A program made the translations under genes and the position numbers. Source: Odontesthes bonariensis (Eukaryota > Chordata > Actinopteri > Atheriniformes > Atherinopsidae). From it: 64,000 nucleotides of DNA. Positions 9,276-20,124 of the stretch are shown here, in pieces. The DNA lies in contig NC_134519.1 of assembly GCF_027942865.1 (NCBI RefSeq), positions 18,510,248 to 18,574,247 of the forward strand, given 5' to 3'. The notes beneath the pieces were generated by a model. The model was given only the letters and a program-made list of their open reading frames with translations, did not search any database and was not told where the DNA came from. Numbering within the stretch: the stretch's first letter is position 1; each line of letters starts with the position of its first letter.

Positions 9276-12200
9276 GTGAGATTTTTTTTCTTTAAATTAT
9301 ACTGTCTAATGATAACGAGAAGCCTGAGATTTAAGAAACCTGCTGATAAATAATAATTATCTTTTTTTCCATTGTTTAGGCCACTGCAAAGATATCGGGT
9401 AAGTGCTTTTGTCAAGCAAGCCATGATCTACCTTCGCTTACCATGTAATTTCTCTTTTCGTCACTTTTACTTCAGCTTTTGTTTTATTTATCTGTCAATC
9501 ACAGAGTATGATATAGACGGTGGACGGGACCTTGACATTTTTGACATCAACGAAGGTGTGTAGAAAAACCTTTTTTTCCCCCTTCACGTGTCCTGGTTTT
9601 TACTCAGTCATTTTTTAAACCAATTTTCTTTGTGGTCTTTGTCTACAAAGAGGCAGGGTTGAATCTCGTGGAGGGGGACATTGTGCTTGATGAGGTATGC
9701 TAATCCAACTGCTTTTAATTTTCTGCTGCTCCACTGAATTTTGTGGTTGAGAGTTCATGCTTGACTAATTACGTCGTTCTTTGTTATTGCTTTTTGCAGA
9801 AGCAAACTCGGAATTCCATTATAGGAGATGAGTACAGGTGGCCAACAACCATCCCATACTACATGGAAGATGACTTGGGTGAGATTGCTTGTTAGAAAAT
9901 GTGAAAGTTCATTAAAGCTTTCACTGGAGAATGTCTAAACAGAATTGTAATAGAAAAATGATACCACATAGGCTCACACTTTCCCTCTAGTAGTGTGAGA
10001 GGAAATACTGTAATTTGTGCACTGTCATGCACTTTTCCTACAACTGTATTGAGCCATAGTTATTTCATATTTTTACACTTCATCTATACTTTTTGGTTGA
10101 AAAGTGCACAAAACATTTGATGCACAACTGTTTAAACTGAAAGAGCATATAAAGCAGTGAAAGAGGGATCTCCATGAAATATAACACAGGTGTGCTATTT
10201 ACATGTTAATATATAAATAGAAGAGATGATGATTCAGATAGAATTGATCAATCAAAACTTAGCTAGACCATAGTATGTACTCTTAGTTTTTGATCTTTAA
10301 AAGTTGTTTTTTTTCGCTAATATTTTTGTAATGTTTTGTAGTTTAATGCACTAGTTACATGCAGAAACGCTCCCACATAACTATGAAGAGCATCCAAAAC
10401 TTGTGCGACAACAAGGTAACATGATGTATAAATCTTGAGCAAGCAGGGAGCAAGTGTGCTGGCAATCCCTCATTTCATAGAAAGCTGTGTTTTTCATAGC
10501 CCCGCACCTTGGTCTGTTATGCATACAGACACTTCCTCTTTTTAAAGATTCTTGCTTCTAAAGACATCTATGCTCACCTGACATTATAGAATGTCTCAGC
10601 AGAATAACACAAGAAGAATGTGGATGGATTTTTTACAGCTTGCATGGTTACTGTGCATTCAGTATCTACATATTCATATTTTACAGATACGGGTGACTTA
10701 CCCGATTAAATGCTTTAATAGTAAAGACATTTATGACAAAACAGAATGTATTTTAAGACTGACAGGGATCACATTGAAAATACCTTCTTTGGAAACTTTA
10801 AGTACATTTTCCTGCTAATATTACTGTATTATTATCTGACTTTTACTTGTAATTAAGTACTTCTAAAAAGCTGTGTTGCTACTTTTACTAGAGTAAATAA
10901 TCTAAATACTTCTCCCATCAGTAACATGAGACCTGGTGCATCTAGAATAAAATTGCATGGACTAATTTTTTAACTTTTGTTGTCTGATATATTTCTGTTG
11001 TTATATGTGTGTGACGTGTGTGATTAGAATTCTACAGTAACAGAAAAGAACATTACAACATCACAGCAGATCATTTTGTACCATGTGTTTGATCACAGCT
11101 GATGCTGTGAGTGGACATGAGAGACTAATGGGAGCTGATGTAATCTTGAACCTTAACAGGTTTAAATAATCTACCATTTCTCTTTTATGAAAATTACACT
11201 AACATTGCAGCCATCCTTAAAAGAGAATATGGAAGGCATGCATTTAAATCTTTAATAGACCTGATTTCTCATCTTCTCTGTAGAGATCAATGCAAAAGGT
11301 GTGATTCTAAAGGCCTTTGAACAGTATCGTCTCAAGTCCTGCATCGACTTCAAGCCATGGAGCGGGGAAGAAAACTACATTTCTATCTTTAAAGGGAGCG
11401 GGTAAGCCCAGAAGAACTTATTCTTTTACTGTCTGTTTAGACCAGATATATTTTCCAAAGGATTACAGAATTACAAACTCCCTTTACACGAAAAGTCTTT
11501 GAGATAAGCAAAAGATAGCAAATTCTGTGTGATGATTATAAAAGTCTTGTTTTCCTTCCTAAAGTTGTTTCTCCTCTGTTGGAAATCGGCGAGTTGGGAA
11601 GCAGAGATTGTCAATAGGAGCAAACTGTGATCGCATCGCCACCATCGAGCATGAGTTCCTTCATGCTCTGGGTTTCTGGCATGAGCAGTCCAGATCTGAC
11701 CGCGATGATTATGTCCAAATCATGTGGGACCGCATCTCAGAAGGTACTGAAGTACTCAATCTTCAATACTGCCCATTTATGCTCACAGACATTTCTCCCC
11801 TTGTGGCATCATGACTTCTGTTAGAACCTTTCGAAAAAAAATAAGCTTATATTCAGTATTAAATCTCTCCAAGGAGTGCTCAAGAGGTTTCTTATGAAGG
11901 ACATGAAAGAAACGTCTTGGCACCGTGCTTGTTTTACTGCATGTGCGATAAGCATGAGGATGTGTTGTTCTTCTGGCTGCAAGATCTTAACAAGATAAGC
12001 AATGATTGTATTATCGACACACCAATCAGATTTAGCTACACTGACCTATGCTCTCTATGTGAGATCTTCCCTTTAGGAAAGATCTCAATAAGTAGCTCTA
12101 AATAATGATAAAGTGATAAATAATCAAACTCCACTGTCACCTTTATTTATGTCAAATCTGCAGGTAAAGGACACAACTTTAATACCTACGATGACACAAC

Positions 12201-15200
12201 GTCCAGCTCTTTGGGCGTACCCTATGACTACGGCTCCATGATGCACTACAGTAAAAACGCCTTCCGCAATGGCACTGAGCCCACCATCGTCACTAACATC
12301 CCTGCTTTCAGCGATGTCATCGGCCAGCGTATGGAGTTCAGTGACAGTGATCTGCTTAAGCTGCATCGCCTTTATAACTGCAGTAAGCATCAGCACTCAA
12401 GCTGTATTATCTTAAAAAGAAACTTATAGAGAATTAAACTTCTTCTTGGTCTCATGCCATATTTAATTACAGCTAATCCTAAACAACTGTCTTGTCAGTG
12501 ACATCTTTAAAATGTTGCTACACTGAAATATATGGATAAGCAAAACACTGGTGTAATAAATCATTTAATGGCAGTTCAAAGTACTTTTACAACTGTGTTT
12601 ATGGAATATCTTCTAGCTCAGGGCTCCACCTTCCTGGACTCTTGTGACTTTGAACGTGAGAACATCTGTGGGATGATCCAAGGACAGGAGGATAAGGTCG
12701 ACTGGGTCAGGGTTGCTAAAGCTGCTGGGGGGCCGGACACAGACTACTCCAACACGGGCAAATGCACTGGTGAGAAAGATCTAAGAGAGATGATGACACA
12801 TGATGCAAATACACGTCTTTGTATGAAAAGATGCCTACATGTATAAAGACCCAGTTCATTTTCCTCTGCCTGGAGGATTCCAAAATCTGCATTTCATAGC
12901 AAACATGCTTTTGCAGAGATGTGGCTCTAACCTTTTATGAACTGCATTAAAATGCATTTATTCACCATGGTTGCCCTGAATTTTTATTTTTATTTTTTCC
13001 CAGGCCAGTTAATGTATGCTTAATATAGATATGAAAACATGACTAACCTGTCTTTTAATTTGGTTGTGTTATGAGTTGTGTTTTCTCCCTCCTTCAGTGT
13101 GAAGCTCTCTGTGCAAGTTAGAGGTCTTTAAAGTGAGAAAGCCAAAAGTCTACACTATAGAGAGTTCTCTCATATGGAAACAGTCTCTGAACTTCCTGAA
13201 ACATCAAGTTTATAGTAAAGTTTAGTAGGAGTAATGTTTTTCTATATTTGCTCACGGTTTCATATTGAAACACAACTGCTCAATACATGCCCACTTACTA
13301 GTTTGGTTCACTTTGTACAAAGAGTGAACTGTTGCCTAAAACGATTTTTGAAGTATCAGCTGATCAAGCTGAGCAGACTGGCTCTCTTTAGAGGGTGTCT
13401 TAAAGAGACAAGAACTAAAACAAAATTTTTCACACAGAAAGGGTACAGAAATTTCTGCAGCATTGTAGAGTATACTTTTTTTTCTTAAAAGAAATATGCA
13501 AATCTACCCAGGCAGATCCATCCTTAAAAAAAAATTAATAAAATTTAAAAACTGAACCTGTACATAAGCATCACATAGCCTTTTCAATTGTCTTACTGTG
13601 TCATTGATTAGCCTTCATAGTCTTGATTATACCATCCACTACAGAAATCATTAATGAATAGTATTTATATCTTTAGGCGAAGGTTACTTCATGCATTTCA
13701 ACACTGGGACAGCCAACAATGGAGATACAGCTGTGCTGGAGAGCAGGGTCCTCTACCCCAAAAGAGGTTACCAATGTCTGCAGTTCTTCTACTACAACAG
13801 TGCAGGTCCCACGGACACACTGAAGATCTACGTCAGAGAGTATGACAAAGCCAACCCCAATGGAACTTTACGCTTTATAAAGACTATAGATGGTGACTAT
13901 TCCAAAGTTTTATTATTGCGAGAGATTTTCTTTTGAAATGAGACCGTAATGTTCTTGGTGTTTTAAAAACGCAGTGCTTTTTGGTTATGTTCTGTAACAG
14001 GATCCCCTCAGGAGCTGTGGCAGCTGCATCATGTGAGTCTAGATGTCAAAACAAAGTTCCGCATAGTCTTTCAGGGGGCCAAGGAGGGCTCTGGGCCTTC
14101 AGCAGGGGGACTGTCCCTAGATGACATCAACATCTCTGAGACTACGTGCCCTGAGTTTATATGGAGAGTGAAAAACTTCAGTCATGTCATGGAAAACACC
14201 CCAACAAACACGTCCATCTTTAGCCCTCCATTCACCTCTAAAGAGGGTTATACCTTCCAAATGGAGCTTTACCCCAACGGTAAACCAAACTACTCTGGCG
14301 AGCTGTCTGCTTATGCTCGTCTGGTGGCTCGTGAAGGAGACACAGGACAGAAATGGCCATGTCCTTGGAAACAAATAACCATGATGCTAATGGACCAGCA
14401 CCCACACATCCAAAAGCGCATGTCCAATCAGCGAAGTGTCACCACTGACCCCAACATGACGTTAACAGGTTCTGCAGTTTTCAGAAAATATATATACAGT
14501 AGAATCACTGTTTCTGATTTTAAAAAATACATTTATTTAACCTTTCATCATTCTTGTAAACAGACTCTGACAGTTTTTTTTGGGATGATCCTCGCAAGAT
14601 TGGTGTCGAGGTCACAGATACTGATGGATCCAAGTATTTCCGCGGGCCACCCGCTGGTACTCCGGTGTATCTCTCCCATCTGAGAGCCAAAAGCAGGGAT
14701 TTTATTAAGGCAGGAGATGCCATCTTTCTCCTCACCATGGAGGGTAAAAGCACCAGAATACACTATGAACCCAATGGCCTAAGGCCCAAGACATACTGAA
14801 ATAAATTACATTCTGCAAAAGTCATTCATCATTACATTATCAGTAATCATTATGTCTGCTTTTTAAAAAAAACAAAAAAAAACACATCCTTTCTGTCACA
14901 CTCCTAATTATCTAAGCCAATTATACATGCAGCATTAGTAGAATCATGTATCGCAGTAATACATGCTTACATGTTTGATTTATAGACGCATTTGTCAGAA
15001 CTACACAATTGTTACTTATGCATCCAATCAACCAGCTCTTACATTTGGCTCCATATAACTACTCCTTCCTTTGCTCCCGCTCTTCAGATGTGTCCCACCT
15101 GACGATGACCCAACCTCTGCCTTCCACAACTGCACAACCAGCTACCAAAGACCCTGCTGATCTCTGCCTCAACGTGAACTGTCAGAATGGTGGGGTCTGC

Positions 15201-17267
15201 ATTGTGGACGAAGGCCAAGCTGCTTGCAGGTGAGCGTTTTTTGACTTGAGAGATGTGCGAGCATTAAAGGTGATGTGTTGAAGTTAGTTTGCGGATGGAT
15301 ATTCAGCAGAAATGCATTCCAAGGGGCATCCTGAGAGCTGGTGGTTGCTGTCTGTGTGTCAGTGTTCTTGTGTAACAATATGAAAGGGATCTTCTTTAAA
15401 TTACAGCCTCAAAAGTTACGTAGGCTTTTCTAGATAATCTGTACTGACTTTCATGATGATCGGAATATTTTTTGAAAAAAAGAAAGAAGGTCAAAGTGTT
15501 TCCATTTATTAATTTTGTGCAATGTTCATTTTTTGGCAGTATCACAGTTAAAGTAATGTTGCAGCCATTTGCACCAGAAACATTGCACTCTTGCAGGAAA
15601 GAATGGATTCAATTAAATGCTTATGAATTCTTCAGGTAAACATCTTACCATCTATCTAAAAGGTTTTGCATTGATGCTCACAGTCCCTCAACTTGAAAAC
15701 TTTTGAAAATCTGTGGATAGACCTCAAAAGAGCAGAGCATGCAGGGCAGCCCAGTAATTTCACAGACTCCTATCTGGGATTTGTACCAAAGAGTATATGT
15801 TAAGAGTACTGATCAAGCCAAAACTTTAGCTTCAGGCTCTTTTCCTTTAGTTATTTTTTAAAAATCCTAAATGCTTAAAATAAATAGAAATATCTCGACT
15901 TATTTTTCATGAAATGTGTCATTTCTAGCTTTTTGCTGACAATCATCTGCTCCTTAATTATGTATTCACTGTAAAAGAGAGGTCAGAGATGTCCACATTT
16001 TGCATATCACTTTGGATATGACTGTGTGGTATTGCTTTGAAAGAAATTTATAATCTCTTATCTCCTTTTGTTCAGCATGAAGCTGACATTAAAGGGGAAC
16101 TCCGGGGCATTTGAAGCGCATTTCCATTGCTAGAGGTTGTCAAATACTGATAGTAGGACACAGAGAGGTGCAAGTCTGCGCTCCCTGTGTGGAGATCGCG
16201 CTGTTCGCACACCCTGTCATGCGAGGCTAATAGTGGTGGCTAAGGGGCAAGAGCTAACCCTTCCACGTAAAACAACAACTTGCACACTGCAGAAACGTCA
16301 CACCACTTTATAAACCATCCGACAATAAAGTCACAAGCCTTATCATCAAAACTATATGCATGGTTCTCACATTACTGTTACAAAACAACTTTATAAACAG
16401 CATGTCACTTACCGGTTGGATGGACGATAATCCCATATACAAAACAATTATCTTCTCTAGAAAAACTGCGTTCAAGTATTTAAAACATTAAAACAATATT
16501 ACTGGGCATGTATTGTTGCAGCGCTCCTGGAACAGCAAGAAATCACATACCGTAAATTGTTTTTTTCAAAAATGTGTTTTCAATTCCTCTTGCAATAAAT
16601 ATTTGATAATGAATAACTGGATTACAAATTTGCATGTACTACTGTATAATATACCAACAGCCACGCTTCTAAATAGTATAAAATCTCACAGTTGTTAGTA
16701 TAAGTTGAACATTTTTCTTCCTGCCTCTGCTTAGGTTAAATTGTTCTCATATTTACTATTTACTTTACACCGAATAGCCATAACGATATGACCATACTGC
16801 TGATGCCATACTGTATGGCTATGGGGGGTGACTGGTCTGCAGAAAGGTTTAGGCAGGTGTCAAAGCGAAATCCATGTGAATCCCAGCATGCAGGGTTTCC
16901 CAGCAGAACATTGCACTGGGTCAAGATGAGAAGTGTTGCTCACTTTACCTGTCAGTGGTTTAATGTTATAACTAGTGTGGTGTATGAATACTGAAGACAT
17001 CTTCGAGTACGATTTTCCTCCGTTAAGTCCATTTTGTTTCTTCTGCTCTCCAGGTGTGAGGTGGGTGATGACTGGTGGTACTATGGGAACAGCTGTCAGT
17101 ACAAGGGGTCTGTCATGGATAAAACCATTCTTGCACTTGCTTCTTCTCTGTCTGTATTTGGAGTAATGTTGGTGATCACAATAGTCAGTGCCATCTGTGT
17201 GAAGAAGAAGTATAAGAAGCACGCCCATGATCGCAGTGTCACCCTGGGAAACTTGAATGCTATGTGA
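9201..17267 (+). CDS. mep1b: Meprin beta-like metalloendopeptidase (14 exons, complete)
   Basis: Exons join in frame to 718 residues: 9201-9275, 9380-9398, 9505-9555, 9651-9694, 9800-9878, 11284-11401, 11565-11743, 12164-12382, 12617-12769, 13677-13892, 14001-14468, 14564-14743, 15088-15229, 17054-17267. Order: signal peptide (1-25), propeptide with likely tryptic site at R67/N68, astacin protease (about 68-260), MAM (about 265-430), MATH/TRAF (about 432-600), EGF-like (about 625-662), transmembrane helix (about 672-697), short basic tail. Zinc ligands are His158, His162 and His168 with catalytic Glu159 ([12 protein letters not shown]); the Met-turn is SMMHY with Tyr217. Meprins cleave extracellular proteins and peptides at the cell surface, typically in gut and kidney epithelia. 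The segment between MATH and EGF is short, without the inserted furin-site domain of meprin alpha, so beta is preferred and the enzyme should stay membrane-bound. The start has a good context (gacATGG) and an in-frame stop just upstream. Confidence 0.93.
9380..9398 (+). CDS. mep1b: mep1b exon 2: 19-nt microexon
   Basis: Lies between TTGTTTAG and GTAAGTG; encodes ATAKIS plus one base of the next codon. It keeps frame between the signal-peptide and propeptide exons. Confidence 0.75.
9505..9555 (+). CDS. mep1b: mep1b exon 3: propeptide
   Basis: [17 protein letters not shown], an acidic meprin propeptide block. Acceptor ACAG, donor GAAG|GTGTGT. Confidence 0.85.
9651..9694 (+). CDS. mep1b: mep1b exon 4: propeptide
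   Basis: [14 protein letters not shown]; acceptor ACAAAG, donor GAG|GTATGC, phase 0. Confidence 0.8.
9800..9878 (+). CDS. mep1b: mep1b exon 5: activation site and start of protease
   Basis: [20 protein letters not shown]: the Arg-Asn bond is the expected tryptic activation point, followed by the astacin N-terminus. Confidence 0.88.
11284..11401 (+). CDS. mep1b: mep1b exon 6: astacin domain
   Basis: Contains [16 protein letters not shown], with the first conserved Cys of the protease, and ISIFKGSG. Donor CGG|GTAAGC. Confidence 0.9.
11565..11743 (+). CDS. mep1b: mep1b exon 7: astacin active site
   Basis: Encodes [10 protein letters not shown] and the zinc motif [12 protein letters not shown], then [14 protein letters not shown]. 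All catalytic residues are present. Confidence 0.93.
12164..12382 (+). CDS. mep1b: mep1b exon 8: astacin C-terminal lobe
   Basis: Encodes [13 protein letters not shown] with the Met-turn and switch Tyr, then [17 protein letters not shown] and the final LYNC. Confidence 0.93.
12617..12769 (+). CDS. mep1b: mep1b exon 9: MAM domain start
   Basis: [14 protein letters not shown] is the MAM opening. The frame requires the acceptor TTCTAG at 12611-12616 rather than the nearby CTCAG. It ends near GKCTG; the family's inter-subunit disulfide Cys is expected here. Confidence 0.88.
13677..13892 (+). CDS. mep1b: mep1b exon 10: MAM domain middle
   Basis: [31 protein letters not shown] and [10 protein letters not shown]. 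Donor GATG|GTGACT. Confidence 0.9.
14001..14468 (+). CDS. mep1b: mep1b exon 11: MAM end and MATH/TRAF start
   Basis: [16 protein letters not shown] closes [13 protein letters not shown] opens MATH, followed by [20 protein letters not shown] and [13 protein letters not shown]. The donor ACAG|GTTCTG is weak but keeps frame. Confidence 0.9.
14564..14743 (+). CDS. mep1b: mep1b exon 12: MATH/TRAF end
   Basis: [35 protein letters not shown]. Donor GAGG|GTAAAA. Confidence 0.9.
15088..15229 (+). CDS. mep1b: mep1b exon 13: stalk and EGF-like domain
   Basis: A short Thr/Pro stalk is followed by [18 protein letters not shown] and an EGF Cys pattern. No inserted furin-cleavage domain is present. Confidence 0.9.
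16085..16420. repeat. Candidate interspersed repeat in mep1b intron 13
   Basis: Starts at a TTAA (16089-16092) with AAAGGGGAACTCCGG, a wording I associate with fish interspersed repeats. Composition differs from the flanking AT-rich intron. No matching inverted end was found, so it may be truncated. Low certainty. Confidence 0.3.
17054..17267 (+). CDS. mep1b: mep1b exon 14: EGF end, TM helix, tail
   Basis: [14 protein letters not shown] completes the EGF module. A 26-residue hydrophobic segment ([20 protein letters not shown] core) and the basic stop-transfer KKKYKKH follow; it ends GNLNAM, TGA. Confidence 0.92.
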
Positions 17268-17462
17268 CAAAACCTAATAAGTCCTTGAGACCCTGAAATC
17301 TTTTTTTAAACTGAAGAACACAACAAATAAGCAGAATTTCAATATAGAATTGGATCATGGCTGGATCCAACATTTGATTAGACTGCCACCTGCTGGTCAA
17401 TTAATGTAAAAACATGGGAGCGATGGAAATATTGTGTCAATTATGTTTTCTACAAATCTTTA

Positions 17463-17468
17463 AATAAA
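17463..17468 (+). promoter_or_regulatory. mep1b polyadenylation signal
   Basis: AATAAA about 195 bases after the mep1b stop codon, the only canonical hexamer nearby on this strand. Confidence 0.7.
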
Positions 17469-17546
17469 GATGTTTAATTCCAATTCTTTCTGTTAATCGA
17501 CTGAAATGAATCTCAGACAGCGCCACTTATATTCACAAATTTAAAA

Positions 17547-17552
17547 TTTATT
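17547..17552 (-). promoter_or_regulatory. Candidate distal phlpp1 polyadenylation signal
   Basis: AATAAA on the - strand about 1.25 kb past the phlpp1 stop. Another lies at 18612-18617, so alternative 3' ends are possible. Confidence 0.4.
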
Positions 17553-18055
17553 ATACCAAAGACAGGAACATTTGTGTTGTCTCTTTTCCATGTGGATATA
17601 ATTGTTTGTATTACTGAACTTGACACAGTCATGCCGGTGATAACAGTTGTAGGAGGGAGGTGGGACTAATGTAATCTTTGAGTGTCCGTGTATATGTCTC
17701 TGTGTGCATGTTATGTTGTGTGCTTGTGTCTGTGTGTGCATGCAGAGATCCATTAGTGTTCAATAGATACAGTGATGACTACAGGACATCACAATTAAAC
17801 AAAGTGGAGCAACCATAGCAACTTAGTGTAGCTTTATAGTACGGAATGTTGGTTTCTGTTCTGTAATTGCGCATTTACATTTTTGTGTGTGCATGTTGTA
17901 TTTGTGGGTCTACACTGTAAGAAAAAGGGGTGGGCGACACCTCCATAACAGCAAACAATACTTCTTCCCCACCACTAAAACCTGCACCGACATACAGGTA
18001 TCCAGTTCCTTTAAAAGCATCAGTATACAACATTAATCTTATTTACAATCATTGG

Positions 18056-18090
<35 letters not shown>
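18056..18090. repeat. Poly-A tract (35 nt)
   Basis: Uninterrupted A run in the shared 3' region. Confidence 0.95.
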
Positions 18091-18093
<3 letters not shown>

Positions 18094-18611
18094 CCGTTTC
18101 TCTCAGAGAAGATTAGTAAAAAGTGACTGAGTCACCATAAAGAGTATGCAACTCCTAGGAGTTAGTATTGCAAATTTCTACAAAAAATGTTCTATGTCAT
18201 TTTACAGGCCAAGAGCCATGATTTACTGAAGAAATACAGTATTTAAGTGCCCTATCTACAATAGTTAGGTGTGGTATTAATGGTGTACCATTCGACATTG
18301 CTCACAAATAATAAAAAGATTATGTGTCTGTTTTCAAAAAGTTCTGTCAGCAACTTCACTGCTTTCACATTAAAAGATATGGTAAGTTCTTACAAAACAA
18401 AGAAACCATGGAACTGCTATCCATATTAACAAGTGTTGTGGGAAGCTAATGCTATCGCAAATAGACTAGGGTCGATTACATATTCAGCTGGTTCTCTACT
18501 GTAAAAATAATGCGCCACAGTTTGTAAGAAGGGCACTACTATGGACACTGGGATCTGTGTCCAAAGACCATTCGTGAGGGTTGGGTATCATTAAAGGGAT
18601 CGTTTGCTTAA

Positions 18612-18617
18612 TTTATT
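18612..18617 (-). promoter_or_regulatory. Candidate proximal phlpp1 polyadenylation signal
   Basis: AATAAA on the - strand about 190 bases past the phlpp1 stop codon. Confidence 0.45.
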
Positions 18618-18804
18618 CAATGAGTGGAGCAGGTTGAAGTGCATGTTTCTCCCAAGACTAGGCTGTGTAGAGCATGGGAGTAATCTTTTCATGTACATTT
18701 TACAACCTTTAGAGAAAATCCATTAGTTTGTGTACATATATGGCAATAACAGAGCTGTTAGTTTGCCATTCAGGAGATGAGGCTGTAGTTGATGGTGCTG
18801 TTGC

Positions 18805-20124
18805 TCAGAGAGGTGTGTCATAGTAGTCTGTGGGTTGATCCGTCCCAGACGGCTTCTGCTGTTTCTGCTGATGCTGCTTCATGATTTCCTTCACCTCCTC
18901 CTCCAGCTCAGGGGGGATGATGAACTGGTCATCTGGGTCAGGCTGGGCTGGAGCGGTGAAGTAACCTCCAGACTTCTTTGAGGGAGCGTCAGCTGCCACC
19001 TCAATAAGGTTATGACTCTTTTCTTGGCGTGCTACCGACCCGTTAACCCTCCTCTTCCCTAACAACTTTCCTACTTCCCCTGCTCCTGCTCCGACACCTT
19101 GCCACGACTCGTCCCTCTCGAGCCCATTCTCAACCTCCCCCTGGTTCATGTCAGCTCCTTCCTCTAGAGGCTCTGGGGTGCATGGAGGTGGAGGTGGGGG
19201 AGGGAGAGTAAGAAGGGTGCGTTCCTGGGTAGAGGATGTTGGTATCAATGTTTGGGGTGATGAGGATAGGGACAGCTCTGCTTTGAGGCAGTGGATATCT
19301 GCTTCCACCTCTACACGGCTCCCGTTAGAGAAAACACCAGCAATAGGCTCTTCGTCCTCGCTGTCCAGCCCGTTGTCGGACAAAGCGCTGGAGAATGTGG
19401 CGCTAGACAGCTGCCTCTGAAAGGAGCCTGCTAAGCAGGCAGGATGGAGGGCACAGCAGCTGCGGGCAGATGGCAGCTCTGAACCAGGGAGCAGATACTG
19501 GCAGGGCTGGCTGGCTGTGTGGGCCTGCTGATGCTGTAAAGACAGCAATTGAGACTGATGGTGCAGGTGGAGGTGATGGTGATGAGGCTGCTCCTGCAGT
19601 ACCACTAGGGAGCTCTGTGGAGGCTCATCAGACGAGGCTGTGGAGCCCACCTCACTGCTCATCTCACTGGTGCTGATCTCACTGCTGATTTCACTGCAGG
19701 AAGAAGGCGGTACGGGGAGTGAGCCGTCTGATGGACGCTCCTTAATGGCAGAGGATGATGGAGGATAGGGGCCCAAGCCGGGGCTAGGAGGAGGCTGGGC
19801 GGGCTCAGAACAGCAGCAGGAGCAGCAGTCTTCGCTCACACTGAGCTGGACAACAACAGCACTCAGGCTGTCAGTGCAGCCATAGCCCTGCGCTAGCGTG
19901 CACAGCTTTTTAGCAGCGGCGAGGCCATCAGGAACGTTCCGAACAGCCTCCACAGCCTCGGTGGGAGACACGGCATCCCACAGGCCACGGCTACCCAGAA
20001 TGAAGAACTCATCCTGAGGGGTGAGAGTAACTGTCTGCACATAAGGACAGGGGATGACGGAAGGGTAAAGAAAGGAATAGCCCATAATTCGTGTAGAATC
20101 AGTCACTCCATTCACTTTGTTGTC
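18805..20124 (-). CDS. phlpp1: phlpp1 exon 17: PP2C end and C-terminal tail
   Basis: Begins [18 protein letters not shown], then [20 protein letters not shown] and [15 protein letters not shown], ending the phosphatase fold. A long low-complexity tail follows: Ser/Glu-rich [14 protein letters not shown], a His/Leu/Gln stretch, a run of Pro (PPPPPPPP), a conserved [19 protein letters not shown] helix, a Gln/Lys stretch, and the PDZ-binding end YYDTPL. Confidence 0.95.
   Translation of the reverse strand, partial: DNKVNGVTDSTRIMGYSFLYPSVIPCPYVQTVTLTPQDEFFILGSRGLWDAVSPTEAVEAVRNVPDGLAAAKKLCTLAQGYGCTDSLSAVVVQLSVSEDCCSCCCSEPAQPPPSPGLGPYPPSSSAIKERPSDGSLPVPPSSCSEISSEISTSEMSSEVGSTASSDEPPQSSLVVLQEQPHHHHLHLHHQSQLLSLQHQQAHTASQPCQYLLPGSELPSARSCCALHPACLAGSFQRQLSSATFSSALSDNGLDSEDEEPIAGVFSNGSRVEVEADIHCLKAELSLSSSPQTLIPTSSTQERTLLTLPPPPPPPCTPEPLEEGADMNQGEVENGLERDESWQGVGAGAGEVGKLLGKRRVNGSVARQEKSHNLIEVAADAPSKKSGGYFTAPAQPDPDDQFIIPPELEEEVKEIMKQHQQKQQKPSGTDQPTDYYDTPL

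Larger units (their letters stand above)
17268..18804. other. Intergenic: 3' UTRs of mep1b and phlpp1
   Basis: No exon-like ORF. mep1b has a polyadenylation signal at 17463. On the - strand, phlpp1 has candidates at 18612-18617 and 17547-17552, so the two transcripts may end within about 100 bases of each other. The 35-nt poly-A at 18056-18090 would be a poly-U tract in the phlpp1 3' UTR. Confidence 0.6.

Noticed and set aside
9088..9279. An alternative 63-residue ORF across mep1b exon 1
   Set aside because: It is in a different frame; the frame from 9201 gives a clean signal peptide and correct splice phase.
12606..12622. CTCAG as the acceptor of mep1b exon 9
   Set aside because: It gives the wrong frame; TTCTAG six bases earlier (ending 12616) keeps the MAM frame.
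14117..14374. Antisense ORF over mep1b exon 11
   Set aside because: A shadow of the MATH/MAM exon, with no protein family features of its own.
9201..17267. Meprin alpha (mep1a) identity
   Set aside because: The inserted furin-site domain between MATH and EGF is absent, and the length of 718 residues and active-site numbering fit beta better.
19148..19676. + strand ORFs over phlpp1 exon 17
   Set aside because: Shadows of the low-complexity phlpp1 tail; the sense frame is clearly the coding one.
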